A DNA stretch of 64,000 nucleotides from Paenibacillus dendritiformis (GTDB taxonomy: Bacteria; Bacillota; Bacilli; Paenibacillales; Paenibacillaceae), in the NCBI RefSeq assembly GCF_021654795.1, contig NZ_AP025344.1:5766501-5830500 (forward strand), read 5' to 3'. The first letter of the stretch is position 1. Each line of letters begins with the position of its first letter. The translations under genes were made by a program, and so were the position numbers. The notes beneath the pieces were generated by a model that did not search any database, had not been told where the DNA came from, and saw nothing but the letters and a program-made list of their open reading frames with translations. Positions 31,344-41,314 of the stretch are shown here, in pieces.

Positions 31344-31404
31344 GGAACCCCTTCTAAAATATGTATTTTTCTATCCAAATATCACTCGTATCCCTCTCAT
31401 AAAA

Positions 31405-31462
31405 CAAAAAAAGATGCCTCCCATGTAAGCAAGCCTGCGGCAACAGGCTCACAGAAGCATCC
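31405..31462 (-). terminator. Two-part terminator hairpin
   Basis: Minus-strand GATGC...GCATC encloses a second hairpin AGCCTG-TTGCCG-CAGGCT and is followed by TTTTTTTGTTTT. It ends transcription coming from the small membrane protein gene. Confidence 0.65.
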
Positions 31463-31744
31463 TCCAACAATACGGCTCGATTATATCGATTGCAAAAGCA
31501 ACGCAACACGGAATGAGTCCCTGCTTGTCAGTATATCTTGGAGAGGCGATAGGGCGTACCTTAAAATGCACCTACTAGTATACTACAAAACATATCCATT
31601 TTATAGTAATCAAAACTATGAAGATGAATGAAACATTGCCCGGATCGGGTTCACACGAAGCAAAATGAAATCAACGCAAAACCTTGCCCCTGTCCGGGCT
31701 TTATTCTTTCGGATTGTGCCGAACCTTTGCCGCACAGAACCTGT

Positions 31745-32182
31745 TCAGATAGCGCTTCCAGACATAAAAGGAACCTTGCGCAGATCCTCCGCCCGATTCA
31801 AACGGACAACGACAAAAGCTTCGGCGGGCTGTGTCGACTCCAGGTCATCCAGGACCCGATCCACTTCCGCCGGCGTTATGACCACCGCATTCCAGCTTAT
31901 TCGCGCTCCCCGGACCGCACGCTCGGCGATTGCCAGCGTTGCATCCGTCGATCCGCAGTCCAGCAGTGTCATATGCAGTTGCCGCCCTCGTAACCAAGTA
32001 TAGAAACCAAAGGCCCGTACCATCCATTCAATGTGGCGTTCATCATTCTCGCTTACGATGACAACATGCATCCATGGCGCAGGACGAGAGCCCCGCACCA
32101 GCTTCTGCCACCCATGCGCGAGATGAACGGCCGCCACCGCTATCCCATAGCATCCGATAATCCAACATAGCATCGCGATCAT
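31745..32182 (-). CDS. Small membrane protein with glycosyltransferase-like motif
   Basis: 145 residues from the ATG of MIAMLCWIIGCYGIAVAAVH, with GGGAGGTGG seven bases before it; the longer frame from 32491 runs into degU and its terminator. Residues 3 to 25 form a membrane helix. The rest (MHVVIVSENDERHIEWMVRA, LLDCGSTDATLAIAERAVRG) resembles the N-terminal part of GT-A glycosyltransferases, where D-x-(G)-S-T-D-x-T binds the sugar nucleotide, but the acceptor half is absent. I infer a regulatory or degenerate relative; no function is claimed. It follows degU after a strong terminator. Confidence 0.6.
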   Translation of the reverse strand: MIAMLCWIIGCYGIAVAAVHLAHGWQKLVRGSRPAPWMHVVIVSENDERHIEWMVRAFGFYTWLRGRQLHMTLLDCGSTDATLAIAERAVRGARISWNAVVITPAEVDRVLDDLESTQPAEAFVVVRLNRAEDLRKVPFMSGSAI

Positions 32183-32261
32183 GCGGCCACCTCCCTTTGT
32201 AACACTGTATGCCGAAGGAGATGGCAGGGTGACGGACGAGAATCGCGAATCTGCCCCAACA

Positions 32262-32340
32262 TGAAAAAAGGACGCACTTCCAGCGCCCGGCAAGCCTTCT
32301 CGGCTTCGGTGCCGAGAAGCTTCGACTTGGAAATGCGTCC
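32262..32340 (-). terminator. degU terminator
   Basis: GGACGCA...TGCGTCC and TTCCA...TGGAA form the outer stem, with an inner stem of CTTCTCGGC and GCCGAGAAG, then TTTTTT. It begins 20 bases past the degU stop. Confidence 0.85.
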
Positions 32341-32360
32341 TCTGTAATGACCACCAACGA

Positions 32361-33083
32361 TTACAACGTGACCCAACCGTTTTTAATGGAGTTAATGACC
32401 GCTTGCGTCCGATCGTCAACCTCCATTTTTTGCAGAATGCTGCTGACATGGTTCTTGACGGTCTTCTCGCTGATGAACAAGTATTCTCCAATCATCTTGT
32501 TGCTCTTGCCTTCCGCCATCAGGCGGAGCACTTCGGCCTCACGGCGAGTAAGCGGGTTATCTTCCGCCGCCACGAAGCGCACGCCCGAATCATGGGAGGA
32601 TTGATTGCTCACGACGCCATGCCCGTCCAGAATCGTCATTCGGCGCAGCTGTTGAATCAGCTTGCCCGTCACCTTCGGATGAATGAATGCATAGCCGCTT
32701 ACGACCGATCGGATCGCGTTGATCAGCGACTCGGCCTCCATATCCTTGAGCAGATAGCCGGATGCGCCCTTGCGCAGCGTCTCGAATACATAGCTCTCGT
32801 CGTCATGAATGGATAGAATGATGACTTTGACATCCGGGAAAATATCGCGAAGACGCTCGGTGGCGACGACGCCGTTCTCTACCGGCATATTGATGTCCAT
32901 CAGGACGACGTCCGGCACTTCCTTGTTGCAGAATTCCACAACCTGAATCCCGTCGCCGCATTCCCCGATGACTTCCAGATCGTCCTCCATGTTCAAAATC
33001 CGTTTCAAACCTTCGCGAAAAAGCTGATGATCGTCAGCAAGGAGTACTTTGATGCTAGGCTTTTCCTGTGTTCGATGCTCCAT
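32361..33083 (-). CDS. degU: Response regulator DegU
   Basis: 240 residues from the ATG of [20 protein letters not shown], with GAGAGGAG seven bases upstream. The receiver domain has the acidic pair DD at 17-18, the phosphoacceptor Asp63 in VVLMDINMP and a lysine in YLLKD. The C-terminal LuxR/NarL helix-turn-helix is [20 protein letters not shown] onward. DegU controls exoenzymes, motility, biofilm and competence in Bacillus. It follows degS by four bases, and a strong terminator ends the operon. A longer linker (about 130 to 175) than in B. subtilis is visible. Confidence 0.97.
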   Translation of the reverse strand: MEHRTQEKPSIKVLLADDHQLFREGLKRILNMEDDLEVIGECGDGIQVVEFCNKEVPDVVLMDINMPVENGVVATERLRDIFPDVKVIILSIHDDESYVFETLRKGASGYLLKDMEAESLINAIRSVVSGYAFIHPKVTGKLIQQLRRMTILDGHGVVSNQSSHDSGVRFVAAEDNPLTRREAEVLRLMAEGKSNKMIGEYLFISEKTVKNHVSSILQKMEVDDRTQAVINSIKNGWVTL

Positions 33084-33087
33084 AGAT

Positions 33088-34248
33088 TTACTCCTCTCTC
33101 TTCTCCACATTTGTCGGAATTTGTATCACGATTCGCGTGCCGCGGTTCTCGGCGGAATAGATCTCCATGTGGCCTTCGAGCAGTTCGACACGCTCCTTCA
33201 TCCCAAGCAGACCGAAATGCATATGTTCCTTCGATTTGACCTCCAAGGAATCCAGCTTGAAGCCGAATCCGTTATCCCGAACGACAACCCGCACCTCCTC
33301 CGGCTCATAGGTCAGTTCACAGGTCACGTTCGTCGGATGCCCATGCTTGGCCGCATTGGTGAACGCCTCCTGTACCAGCCTGTATATGGCCGCCTCCATC
33401 GCCGACTTCAACCGGCGCTCATGCCCCCGAATCTCGAAGGAGGTCCGAATCCGGTTCTTCTCCTCATAATCATGAATGAACTTGCGCAATGTCGGCACCA
33501 GCCCCAAATCATCGAGGGCCATCGGCCGCAAATTGTATATAATCTTCCGAATTTCCTCCAGACCGAATCGCACTTGCGATCGTAAATCTACTATTTCGTG
33601 CTTCACCGACTGAAAATCCTGCTTCGATATCATTCTTTCTACAATTTCCGTCCTCAGCACTAGATTGGCTAATGACTGAGCCGGACCGTCATGAATCTCC
33701 CGGGCGATCCGCTTGCGCTCCTCTTCCTGGGCCAGAATAATCTTCAGGCCAAGAAGCTGGCGATTCTTCGCCGATTCGAGAATGCGGGTCACTTGACCCA
33801 GATCTCCGGACAGATACTCCAGCGCCACGCTCATCTGGGAACCAATCGTCTCCGCACGTTCAATCGATCCCTCCACGGCGCGCAGCCGCTTCTGCAGATC
33901 GTCCCTGCGGGTCTTCAGGTAGCCTTCCTTCTCACGGTATATCATCAGTTCCAGCTGCAACTGCGTTGCTTTCTCATAAGCTAGCTTAATATCCTCTTCC
34001 GTGTAGCGGACAAAGTCTCGGCTTACCTCGGTCAAACGCAAACGAGCCAGACGATATTTCCGTTCCAGCTCGTCCACTTTATCGCAAATTTCCGCCGTCT
34101 GATTCAACACTTCCTGAAGCTCGTGGCTCATCGTGACGGCTTCATTCCGGGAGGAATCCAATATTTCAAATATTTGATATTTGCTTTCTTCCATGACTTT
34201 AATGGCGTTTTTTATCACGCGATCAATGTTTCCGACCTGATTGTCCAC
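33088..34248 (-). CDS. degS: Sensor histidine kinase DegS
   Basis: 386 residues from a GTG. The first 170 residues are a cytoplasmic coiled-coil sensor without membrane helices, as in B. subtilis DegS. The phosphoacceptor is His186 in RIAREIHDGPAQSLANLVLR (HisKA_3), followed by the HATPase domain with EAFTNAAKHG (N box), RDNGFGF and GLLGMKERVELL. It phosphorylates DegU. AAGGAGACGGAG precedes the start. The nearest upstream gene on the same strand is the phosphodiester-glycosidase-like gene, 61 bases away. Confidence 0.97.
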   Translation of the reverse strand: MDNQVGNIDRVIKNAIKVMEESKYQIFEILDSSRNEAVTMSHELQEVLNQTAEICDKVDELERKYRLARLRLTEVSRDFVRYTEEDIKLAYEKATQLQLELMIYREKEGYLKTRRDDLQKRLRAVEGSIERAETIGSQMSVALEYLSGDLGQVTRILESAKNRQLLGLKIILAQEEERKRIAREIHDGPAQSLANLVLRTEIVERMISKQDFQSVKHEIVDLRSQVRFGLEEIRKIIYNLRPMALDDLGLVPTLRKFIHDYEEKNRIRTSFEIRGHERRLKSAMEAAIYRLVQEAFTNAAKHGHPTNVTCELTYEPEEVRVVVRDNGFGFKLDSLEVKSKEHMHFGLLGMKERVELLEGHMEIYSAENRGTRIVIQIPTNVEKREE

Positions 34249-34274
34249 TAACGCTCCGTCTCCTTGACTTTAGA

Positions 34275-34295
34275 GGATGAATTGGATATTCATCC
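34275..34295. repeat. Inverted repeat upstream of degS
   Basis: GGATGAA-TTGGATA-TTCATCC, seven perfect base pairs, lies between the glycosidase-like gene and degS, 27 bases before degS. No T tract follows, so it may be an operator or mRNA element. Confidence 0.35.
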
Positions 34296-34309
34296 TTTAT
34301 CATACCATA

Positions 34310-37015
34310 TTAACGGATAGTAATGGACTTCGTTTTTTTATCCCATTTTACAGATAGGCCTAATTGTTCCGACACCAATCGCAGAGGGACTAAAGTACGA
34401 CCTTGCCGGACGATCGGAGCGACATCGGACTTACTTTTTTTCCCGTTCTGGGTAAACGTCTTCTCCCCCACGATCATATCGATCATCGAATTGCCGCGCA
34501 GCGCGGTCACCCGGCTCGTCTTCCCATCCCAGTCGGTATCTCCGCCGAATGCGTCAATAATCGTGCGCACCGGCACGTAAGTGACGTTATTCAAGACCAG
34601 CGGAGCGACATCGAGCTGCTGCTTCTCCCCGTTCAGTTGGGCTGTCTTGCTGCCTACCGTCAATTCCATTGTCGGGCGGCTCAATACCGCGTCCGTTCCG
34701 GCCGGAAGCTTGACGATTAGATTATCGATCGCAACCGTGCCCTGCGGCACCCGTTCATCTTGATCCTCTTTTGGATTATATAAATAAATGCGCTTCAGCT
34801 TCGCTTCGGATGATAGATTCAGAGCGGCCAAATCGGTCTCTACCGTCTTCCAGCCCTCCCAGTTCACCGACTCCACAATGCCGATATAGTGCGCCTTGGA
34901 GCCGTCGTGAATCTCCATACGCAAATTGTTGAAGCTGTTATCTCCATAGACGTCCAGCTTCATTCCGCTCGTTCCGCCCGGCAAGGCAACCCCGCTGCCG
35001 CCGTTCAATTCGGCATAAGCGAACTTGTCGCCGGTTCCGGACGTCATGTCATAGGTCAGCTTGAGCACCTTATCATTAGCGGAGCGGCCGCCGAACCCGC
35101 CTTCCACCGTCACCTTGCCCGTTGTCGCGTTCTTCGGCAGGCCCGAGAACGCGACCGGATAGTTGACCGCATTGAAGTCTTCGAGCTTCTTCTCCGCTCC
35201 CGGAGTAAGCGGAATCATCGCCCGCATGCCATCATAGCTCGCAATCGCGTACCCGATCTTTCCGCCCTCTGGCACGGAATCGACCTGAAGGACGCCATCG
35301 GCGACCGTACCCTTGAATCCGCGCAGCTCCCATTGCACGGAGCTGGTTGGCAGCGTGGCGGTACTGCCATCCTGCAGCGTCACCTTGACCGGCAGCGCAG
35401 CCTTCGTGCCGGCAACCAACGGGGCCGAAGAAGCGCCTATGCGAATTTCGTCGATCTGATCCGCCCCGATGACCTGTACCTTCTCTGTCGTCTTCGCCCC
35501 TCCTGACGTCGCCGTGACCTCCGCGGTTCCGGCCTTCATCGCCGTGAAGGCGGAGCCGTTCCATTTCAGCTTGTCATTGCTGGAGCTCCACTTGATGTCA
35601 GCGGTTGAGGCATCAACCGGATTGTAATACTGGTCATAAGCCTTCAAGCTAAAGGTTGCTTGCTGGCCGATGAACAGGGTCTTGTCTCCGGCCAGGGTCA
35701 TGCCCTTGACTTCTCCCTTCGGAGCGGTCGTATACACGCCGATTCCGTTGACGACCGAACGAATATTATTGCCGCCTTCCTTCGTCTCGAAGGTCAGCTT
35801 CGTCTCCGTCTCGCCCAGCGGACGGTTGGCCATCGTCGTCGAGCCGCCCCCGTCCAGGTTGACCGCACGCCAGATGCCGGCCTCTGCCAAAGCCTGCTGG
35901 AATTCCTTCAATGTCAATCCCGAGCTGACGCTATTCGATTGAGCCGTAACGAGATAGGCATAGCGCCCGTCCTTCGAATAGCCGACTGCCGTTCTCGCCG
36001 TTGCCGACCCGCCGCTGATTCCGCCCGTATCGCGGGTGAAGCTGACGGTCTTGCCATTGTCGACGAGCAACGTATGGCCGCTTATCATCATCTGGAAGGA
36101 GGAAGGATCGACCGACTGGCCATTGCTCCGCGCGATGAGATGATAGTTCGCCTCCACGCTTGCCCCGACCTGCAGATTGCTCCGCATGAACTGCGCCGCC
36201 GTTCCGTGTCCGCGCAAAATGTAGCCATCCTCCGGAACCTCGATCGGCAGCGGGCCCGATTCCGATATTTGTTCCACCACGCCGTTCCGGACCAGCGCCT
36301 CGGTCGGAGTCGTCGAGCTGTCATTCGGACGGACCGTTCCCTTCCAAGCGCTCGTATAAATATACAACGCGTTGATATGGCTGTGCTGGCCGCCCGGCTC
36401 TTTATTGTATTTCATCTTGTTAATGCCCGCGAGCGGGAACGTCTGGCCATCCGGCAGGTGCACGCTGCCTTCGAACCGGTATTGATCGATGGTCGGCGTG
36501 CCGTCCTGCTTGACCGCGAAGGCATACATGCCCTGCAACTCCGCAGGGCTCGTGATCAGGACCCCGTCATCAATCGAGGCGCCCATCGGCACGCGATCCG
36601 AGCTCATCATCCAGTAGTCTCCGTTTACGCCCGCCACTGCCCCGGTTTCCTTTGTCATTCGCGTTACCGTCTGGCCAACCGCCGTCTGGCCGTTCTGGCC
36701 GGTCATGACATCGAGCTTGATGTACGGATTTTTCAGATCCGCCTCAATAATATTGAGAATGGTCGTATACGTCTTGCTATTGCGAACCGTCTTATATTGA
36801 TAGGTGACGAGCTTCGCTCCCGAGGTGATAATCTCCTCGTTCAACTTCTTGAGCGATTGAACGGATCCGCTCGCTTCAACGACCGCCGGAGTTCCCCAAC
36901 CCCAGCCTGCTGCCGGCTGCATCAACAGCGCTCCCGACAACACCAATACAACGGCTACCCGGACACCCGCGTGCCGCTTCGGCATCCGCCCATCGGATGC
37001 TTCGATTCTCTTCAT
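34310..37015 (-). CDS. Secreted phosphodiester glycosidase (NAGPA) with stalk domains
   Basis: 901 residues from the ATG of MKRIEASDGRMPKRHAGVRV, after GGGAGAG; an upstream ATG lies before that site. A signal peptide covers about residues 15 to 45. The NAGPA domain spans about 60 to 400, with AGVNGDYWMMSSDRVPMGAS and the catalytic-site NLDGGGSTTM. A BIG2-like domain (VKGMTLAGDKTLFIGQQATF) follows, then a beta-sandwich part and, over the last 120 residues, two copper-amine-oxidase-N stalk repeats (YVPVRTIIDAFGGDTDWDGK, LVPLRLVSEQLGLSVKWDKK). It probably trims phosphodiester-linked sugars of wall polymers and attaches non-covalently to the wall. Confidence 0.88.
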   Translation of the reverse strand: MKRIEASDGRMPKRHAGVRVAVVLVLSGALLMQPAAGWGWGTPAVVEASGSVQSLKKLNEEIITSGAKLVTYQYKTVRNSKTYTTILNIIEADLKNPYIKLDVMTGQNGQTAVGQTVTRMTKETGAVAGVNGDYWMMSSDRVPMGASIDDGVLITSPAELQGMYAFAVKQDGTPTIDQYRFEGSVHLPDGQTFPLAGINKMKYNKEPGGQHSHINALYIYTSAWKGTVRPNDSSTTPTEALVRNGVVEQISESGPLPIEVPEDGYILRGHGTAAQFMRSNLQVGASVEANYHLIARSNGQSVDPSSFQMMISGHTLLVDNGKTVSFTRDTGGISGGSATARTAVGYSKDGRYAYLVTAQSNSVSSGLTLKEFQQALAEAGIWRAVNLDGGGSTTMANRPLGETETKLTFETKEGGNNIRSVVNGIGVYTTAPKGEVKGMTLAGDKTLFIGQQATFSLKAYDQYYNPVDASTADIKWSSSNDKLKWNGSAFTAMKAGTAEVTATSGGAKTTEKVQVIGADQIDEIRIGASSAPLVAGTKAALPVKVTLQDGSTATLPTSSVQWELRGFKGTVADGVLQVDSVPEGGKIGYAIASYDGMRAMIPLTPGAEKKLEDFNAVNYPVAFSGLPKNATTGKVTVEGGFGGRSANDKVLKLTYDMTSGTGDKFAYAELNGGSGVALPGGTSGMKLDVYGDNSFNNLRMEIHDGSKAHYIGIVESVNWEGWKTVETDLAALNLSSEAKLKRIYLYNPKEDQDERVPQGTVAIDNLIVKLPAGTDAVLSRPTMELTVGSKTAQLNGEKQQLDVAPLVLNNVTYVPVRTIIDAFGGDTDWDGKTSRVTALRGNSMIDMIVGEKTFTQNGKKSKSDVAPIVRQGRTLVPLRLVSEQLGLSVKWDKKTKSITIR

Positions 37016-37165
37016 GTTTCTACTCTCCCATTTCCTTGCTAGTATGTAATTTGACAACTGTGAAGACATTAAACCTATAAACTCTATTACATATAGACGA
37101 CTCTATTCTACTAAAAGTTGCGTTTCTGTAACCAAATATCCTATATTTCCCGGGACATATAACGA

Positions 37166-37209
37166 CAAAAAGCCCCATCCTCTGTTTCCGACAAAGGATG
37201 GGGCTTTGT
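37166..37209 (-). terminator. Terminator after the 1316-residue SLH gene
   Basis: AAAGCCCCATCCT pairs perfectly with AGGATGGGGCTTT and is followed by TTGTCG; it lies just past the stop. Confidence 0.85.
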
Positions 37210-37217
37210 AAAATAGA

Positions 37218-40200
37218 TTAGAAGTTGATCGTAATATGATCGATCGACAGCAACAACCGGCGCAGCAGGATCGCCGCTTGGGCTCTCGTTGCCGAGCCTT
37301 TCGGATCGAATTTGTCCCGCTTCACGCCTTGAATCAGGCCTGATTGCACGGCTTGAGCCACAGTAGGAGCCCCAAGTCTCGTAATGTGCTTGCTGTCTTT
37401 GAATACGCTCAGCACCGTCGTTGTCGTCCGCGGCAGACTATGTCCGGCCGCCTCCGACGCCCGTACCATCATCTGCGTCAATTGCTCCCGGGTGATGCTG
37501 TCGTTCGGCTTGAAGGTGCCGTCCGGGAACCCGCTGATAATGCCAGCCTTAATCGCTGCGCCGATATAGGCGCCGTTGATCGTGGAATTGCTCACATCCG
37601 GGAAGCGCTTGGCCGCTTCCGCATTCGGTTCCAGTCCGAGAGCCCGCGAGATGGCAACAGCGAATTCCTCCCGCGTAATCGGCTTGTTCGGCTCGAACTT
37701 CGTGCTGCTGCGTCCTTCCATAATCATTTTGGCAGACATGGCCGTCATATCATTGTTAGCCCAATGGCTCGTCACATCGATATAGACTTTGTTGCCGATT
37801 GTCAACGCGGCAATCACGCTCTTCTTCACCTTGGTTACGCCAACCGTGACCGTACCGGAGCGGTACAGCTTCGTCGGAAGATAGGCCAGTTGGCTGTTGC
37901 TCGTCTGATACTCGACAATCGCGGTCCGATTCGCCGTAACCGTATCGGTCGTTCTTATTTTAATGACGGCTTCCATATTCAACTCGGTCAATCCGCTGAC
38001 CTGGCTGCCGGAATAGCCATATAACGTAAACTGATGCGCTTGCACCAACGCGGTCGCCTGTACCCGGCTCAACGCATTCACGATGTTGGTCTGCTGCGAT
38101 TGGGCGGGCTCAATCTCGATCAGCAAGTAAGAGTTCGAGATCGAGCCTTTCAAGCTCTGCACGATCTGAATAATCGTATCGCGGCTAATCGTGATGCCAT
38201 ACAGCGTGTTCCCATACTTGATGGCGAACAGCACCGGGTCCTTCGCGATATAGGCGGAATCGAACGCGCTCAACGGAATGGACACCCGTGCCGCTGTCTC
38301 TCCCGATGGCACTTCATACATCAGCTGCTTATCCGCGCCGCCCGAGGTGGCCACGAACTGAAAGGCGGTCTTCAGCTTGTTCGCGTCCAACGTATAGCGG
38401 TTGACCACTTGCCCGCTGGTGGCGCGGTCGGAGGACTTCTGCGCCGCATCATCCACGAGCACGTACATGGAGTCGATAAAGGAGGTATCTTTCGCCAGCT
38501 TGACGAAATTGGCCCCTGCCAAGTCCTCCAGGCTTACCGTCACGTTCATATTGCTGAACGTCTTAATCTCCACGCCCGATGTCGATCGGATGGCTCTCGT
38601 ACCGCCTCCGTTATAACTTACGGTCAACTCGTCCGCCTTCGCTGGCGGATTTAACAGCTCGATGGTTACCTTCGTGCCGCTGACATTCACCTGTCTGACC
38701 GACACCAATTGACTGCCGGCACGGACATAGAATGGTCCGTTAGAGGAGAACTGCATGCTCTCCAGCGTTTTGTTGAACGTCAATACGATCGAAGGCGAGG
38801 TCCAATTCGCCGATTGCACGATCGGCGTGTCGCTGTCCGTCGTATTGCCGACAGAGATAAGGTTCAGGTTCACGGCGAAATTTCCGTTCAGATCTTTTAG
38901 CTGCGGATAGCCCCGGACATAGGACACCGTCACGATGTCAGTCTTGAGTACGGCCGATTGCAGCGTAAGAAACACCTTGTTCTCTTTAATTTCGACCTTT
39001 GTTACATACCGTGCCTTCTCATTCACTAGGACCGAGAAATGGCTCACCAACGGGATAGAGTTTATATCAAGCGCCTTATTATAGGTCAGCGTCAACCGAT
39101 TCCCCGTAACGCCTGTCTCCGTTAGCTGAGGAGGCTGCTTATCATGCGTATTGCGCACGAAGACGCCCTCAAAGGCTGAAATTCTTCCTCCACGCGTATC
39201 CTCCAGCGGGTAACTGCCTGGCGTGTAGCTAACCTTCACCACTTCACCATCCGAGGCATACCGATTCAGCGTAAGGTAGATGTACGACCCGCTATTTGTA
39301 ATTTTATCGATACCGACAGCAGATCCATTGAACGTAACGGTGAACTGGCTGTACGCGTTTGTGGATACGCTCTTTAACGACTCATTCAAGATGATGACTA
39401 ATTTATCATTCGTAACAAAGCTCTCTCTTACATTCGTGAGAGAGGAAGTGACTTTATTTTCTACATTACGGGCGCTGAAGGCGGCAGCCGAATTGCCCAA
39501 TACATCTCGAACAAGCTTGAACTTCCCGGCATAACTAATACGGACATCCTGCCCCACGGAGACGCCGCTCTCCAGAGAAACATATACATAATTGCCTGAC
39601 GTATACGCATTGTCTACCCGGCGTTGCTGATTGTTTACCGTGACCGTAAATTCATTCGCTGGGGGATTCGCGGTCGAGTCCAGTGCTTTATTGTACCGAA
39701 TTTGTATGATCGAGCTATTATACATTTTGATGTCTTCAACCGCCGGCGGATTGCGATCCGTTGCTCCAGTCGAAAATGTCCATGCATTAGAGAGACCCTG
39801 GAATTCATTACCCGATCGATCCTTTACGGCCCCGCGTGCAATATTTACGGTATAGACTGTATTATCCTGCAATCTGCCGTTATTGCCTTTCAGAAGAATC
39901 CAAAGCTCTTTTTCATTATTGATTCGGACATCAATCGATTCCTTTATCGAACTGCCCTGCCGAATCAGTTCTACTCCGGAACCGGTATATATAATCGGTT
40001 TATTGAATGTAGCGATAATTACATTTGATACCGACACCCCAGCTGTATTCCGCGATGGGTAAAAAGTGGTAATTGTTGGAGCCGACGTGTCAATGGGAAC
40101 CGTCTGAAAGCTCCAAGAATCGGCTTTTGTTGTAAAATAACCGTCGGCATTGCGGAAGGCTCCCGCCGGTATTTCAATCGTATATGTTTGATTCTGTTCC

Positions 40201-41168
40201 AATGACAGTGCGTTGGATTGAAGCATAGTTGTGCCGCCGCCTGTTAAAGAAGTAACCAAAATTTTATGTTTAATCTTCCCATCGGACGATTTAATCAAAA
40301 TTTCGCCGCTTCCTTGGTAGGCTGGCTTATCAAACGTGAGCTCCAGCCGCATCGTTTGGGCTGCTCCCGGGCCCGGGGCCGGGACTCTTTTCACGATCGA
40401 AGGCGGAGTTGTATCTGTTCCGCGCGCCGTCTCAAAATACCACTTCGCCGCATCTGAAATTCCCTCAACCGGAGTTCCATCCAATTCGATGAAAGCTCCT
40501 TCAGGCATTCTAATATAATAGGCGGTTCCTGCATCCAGCTTATACTTGATTGTATAGGCCGCTACTGTCCCATTTGCTCTCAATTCAAAGTCGGAAGCTC
40601 GAATTTCGGCAACAATTTTACCAGTACTTAATGAAATGATCTCGATCAATCCAGAGCCCGCTTTGACCGGCTGCTTAAAGGTAATTTCAAGACTCGGGGT
40701 GACACTAACCTCCTTCCCTTGCGGAGAATAGGATTCCACTTGCGGTTCAGACTTGACCGTAAATGACCAGGACTGCGTCTCATTAAATTTGTTAGTCGAC
40801 TGTGTATAGAACATAAGGCGATCAATGGTAACATCATAAGTCGCCCCCCGCTCCAGAGGCGGCATACCGGACAGCGTAAAGGTCTGGTTATCAGCCGTGG
40901 TCACAAGGCCGCTGCTATCCTTGCCGTCCTGCGAAAACTTCCACGGTGTTCCTCCGCCCCGTTTCGTGACGGTAACAAATCCATTGACCATCACCATCGG
41001 TTGTGTGAACGAAAATTGGATAGGCGAGTTAAGCGGGACTACAGCCTGCCCTGTCGCTGTAATGCTTGGATCTGTGACAGCTTCCGCGCGCACGATCCCA
41101 GGTCCCCATCCTATCGCTCCACTTATCAGTATCACGATGGCAAGTAAGGCCGAGAGCCATCTCTTCAT
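37218..41168 (-). CDS. SLH-domain surface protein with Ig-like repeats
   Basis: 1316 residues with AAAGGAG before the ATG. A signal peptide (MKRWLSALLAIVILISGAIG) is followed by four Big_5-type Ig-like domains (about 40 to 480), each with a W-x-F-x-T end such as SWSFTVKSE, WYFETARG, SWSFQTVP, AWTFSTGA. Next come four or so repeats of the SwmB-type domain, with L-x-Y-(N)-K-x-L and V-x-V-S-Y motifs (about 480 to 860). Three SLH domains close the chain (about 1130 to 1316: HWANNDMTAMSAKMIMEG, AAIKAGIISGFPDGTFKP, VAQAVQSGLIQG). SLH domains bind pyruvylated wall polysaccharide, for which csaB lies at 55 kb. Confidence 0.93.
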   Translation of the reverse strand: MKRWLSALLAIVILISGAIGWGPGIVRAEAVTDPSITATGQAVVPLNSPIQFSFTQPMVMVNGFVTVTKRGGGTPWKFSQDGKDSSGLVTTADNQTFTLSGMPPLERGATYDVTIDRLMFYTQSTNKFNETQSWSFTVKSEPQVESYSPQGKEVSVTPSLEITFKQPVKAGSGLIEIISLSTGKIVAEIRASDFELRANGTVAAYTIKYKLDAGTAYYIRMPEGAFIELDGTPVEGISDAAKWYFETARGTDTTPPSIVKRVPAPGPGAAQTMRLELTFDKPAYQGSGEILIKSSDGKIKHKILVTSLTGGGTTMLQSNALSLEQNQTYTIEIPAGAFRNADGYFTTKADSWSFQTVPIDTSAPTITTFYPSRNTAGVSVSNVIIATFNKPIIYTGSGVELIRQGSSIKESIDVRINNEKELWILLKGNNGRLQDNTVYTVNIARGAVKDRSGNEFQGLSNAWTFSTGATDRNPPAVEDIKMYNSSIIQIRYNKALDSTANPPANEFTVTVNNQQRRVDNAYTSGNYVYVSLESGVSVGQDVRISYAGKFKLVRDVLGNSAAAFSARNVENKVTSSLTNVRESFVTNDKLVIILNESLKSVSTNAYSQFTVTFNGSAVGIDKITNSGSYIYLTLNRYASDGEVVKVSYTPGSYPLEDTRGGRISAFEGVFVRNTHDKQPPQLTETGVTGNRLTLTYNKALDINSIPLVSHFSVLVNEKARYVTKVEIKENKVFLTLQSAVLKTDIVTVSYVRGYPQLKDLNGNFAVNLNLISVGNTTDSDTPIVQSANWTSPSIVLTFNKTLESMQFSSNGPFYVRAGSQLVSVRQVNVSGTKVTIELLNPPAKADELTVSYNGGGTRAIRSTSGVEIKTFSNMNVTVSLEDLAGANFVKLAKDTSFIDSMYVLVDDAAQKSSDRATSGQVVNRYTLDANKLKTAFQFVATSGGADKQLMYEVPSGETAARVSIPLSAFDSAYIAKDPVLFAIKYGNTLYGITISRDTIIQIVQSLKGSISNSYLLIEIEPAQSQQTNIVNALSRVQATALVQAHQFTLYGYSGSQVSGLTELNMEAVIKIRTTDTVTANRTAIVEYQTSNSQLAYLPTKLYRSGTVTVGVTKVKKSVIAALTIGNKVYIDVTSHWANNDMTAMSAKMIMEGRSSTKFEPNKPITREEFAVAISRALGLEPNAEAAKRFPDVSNSTINGAYIGAAIKAGIISGFPDGTFKPNDSITREQLTQMMVRASEAAGHSLPRTTTTVLSVFKDSKHITRLGAPTVAQAVQSGLIQGVKRDKFDPKGSATRAQAAILLRRLLLSIDHITINF

Positions 41169-41263
41169 TGCTGTTTGCTCCTTTCCTTCCGAAAGACAGT
41201 TGTACTTTATTTGTCGGACAGAAAGGGTAATTTTTTTAGAATAGAGGGTAAGTTATCTCCGAA

Positions 41264-41302
41264 AACAAAAAACCTTCTTCCGCCCTATATAGCAGAAGAA
41301 GG
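41264..41302 (-). terminator. metK terminator
   Basis: CCTTCTTC...GAAGAAGG with a GC pair inside is followed by TTTTTTG. It begins 13 bases past the metK stop. Confidence 0.85.
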
Positions 41303-41314
41303 TATTTATATCCA

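Larger units (their letters stand above)
31207..31744. other. 538-base intergenic stretch
   Basis: It contains a promoter for the YhgE-like gene (31315-31343) and a terminator at about 31405-31461 for the small membrane protein gene. GCCCGGA/TCCGGGC (near 31710 and 31640) could form a long-range stem just past that gene's stop. Otherwise nothing recognisable: no open frame with a good start on either strand. Confidence 0.6.

Noticed and set aside
35660-37042. Open frame of 460 codons on the plus strand
   Set aside because: It is the mirror of the phosphodiester-glycosidase gene, has no ribosome site and reads as an arginine-rich sequence without domains.
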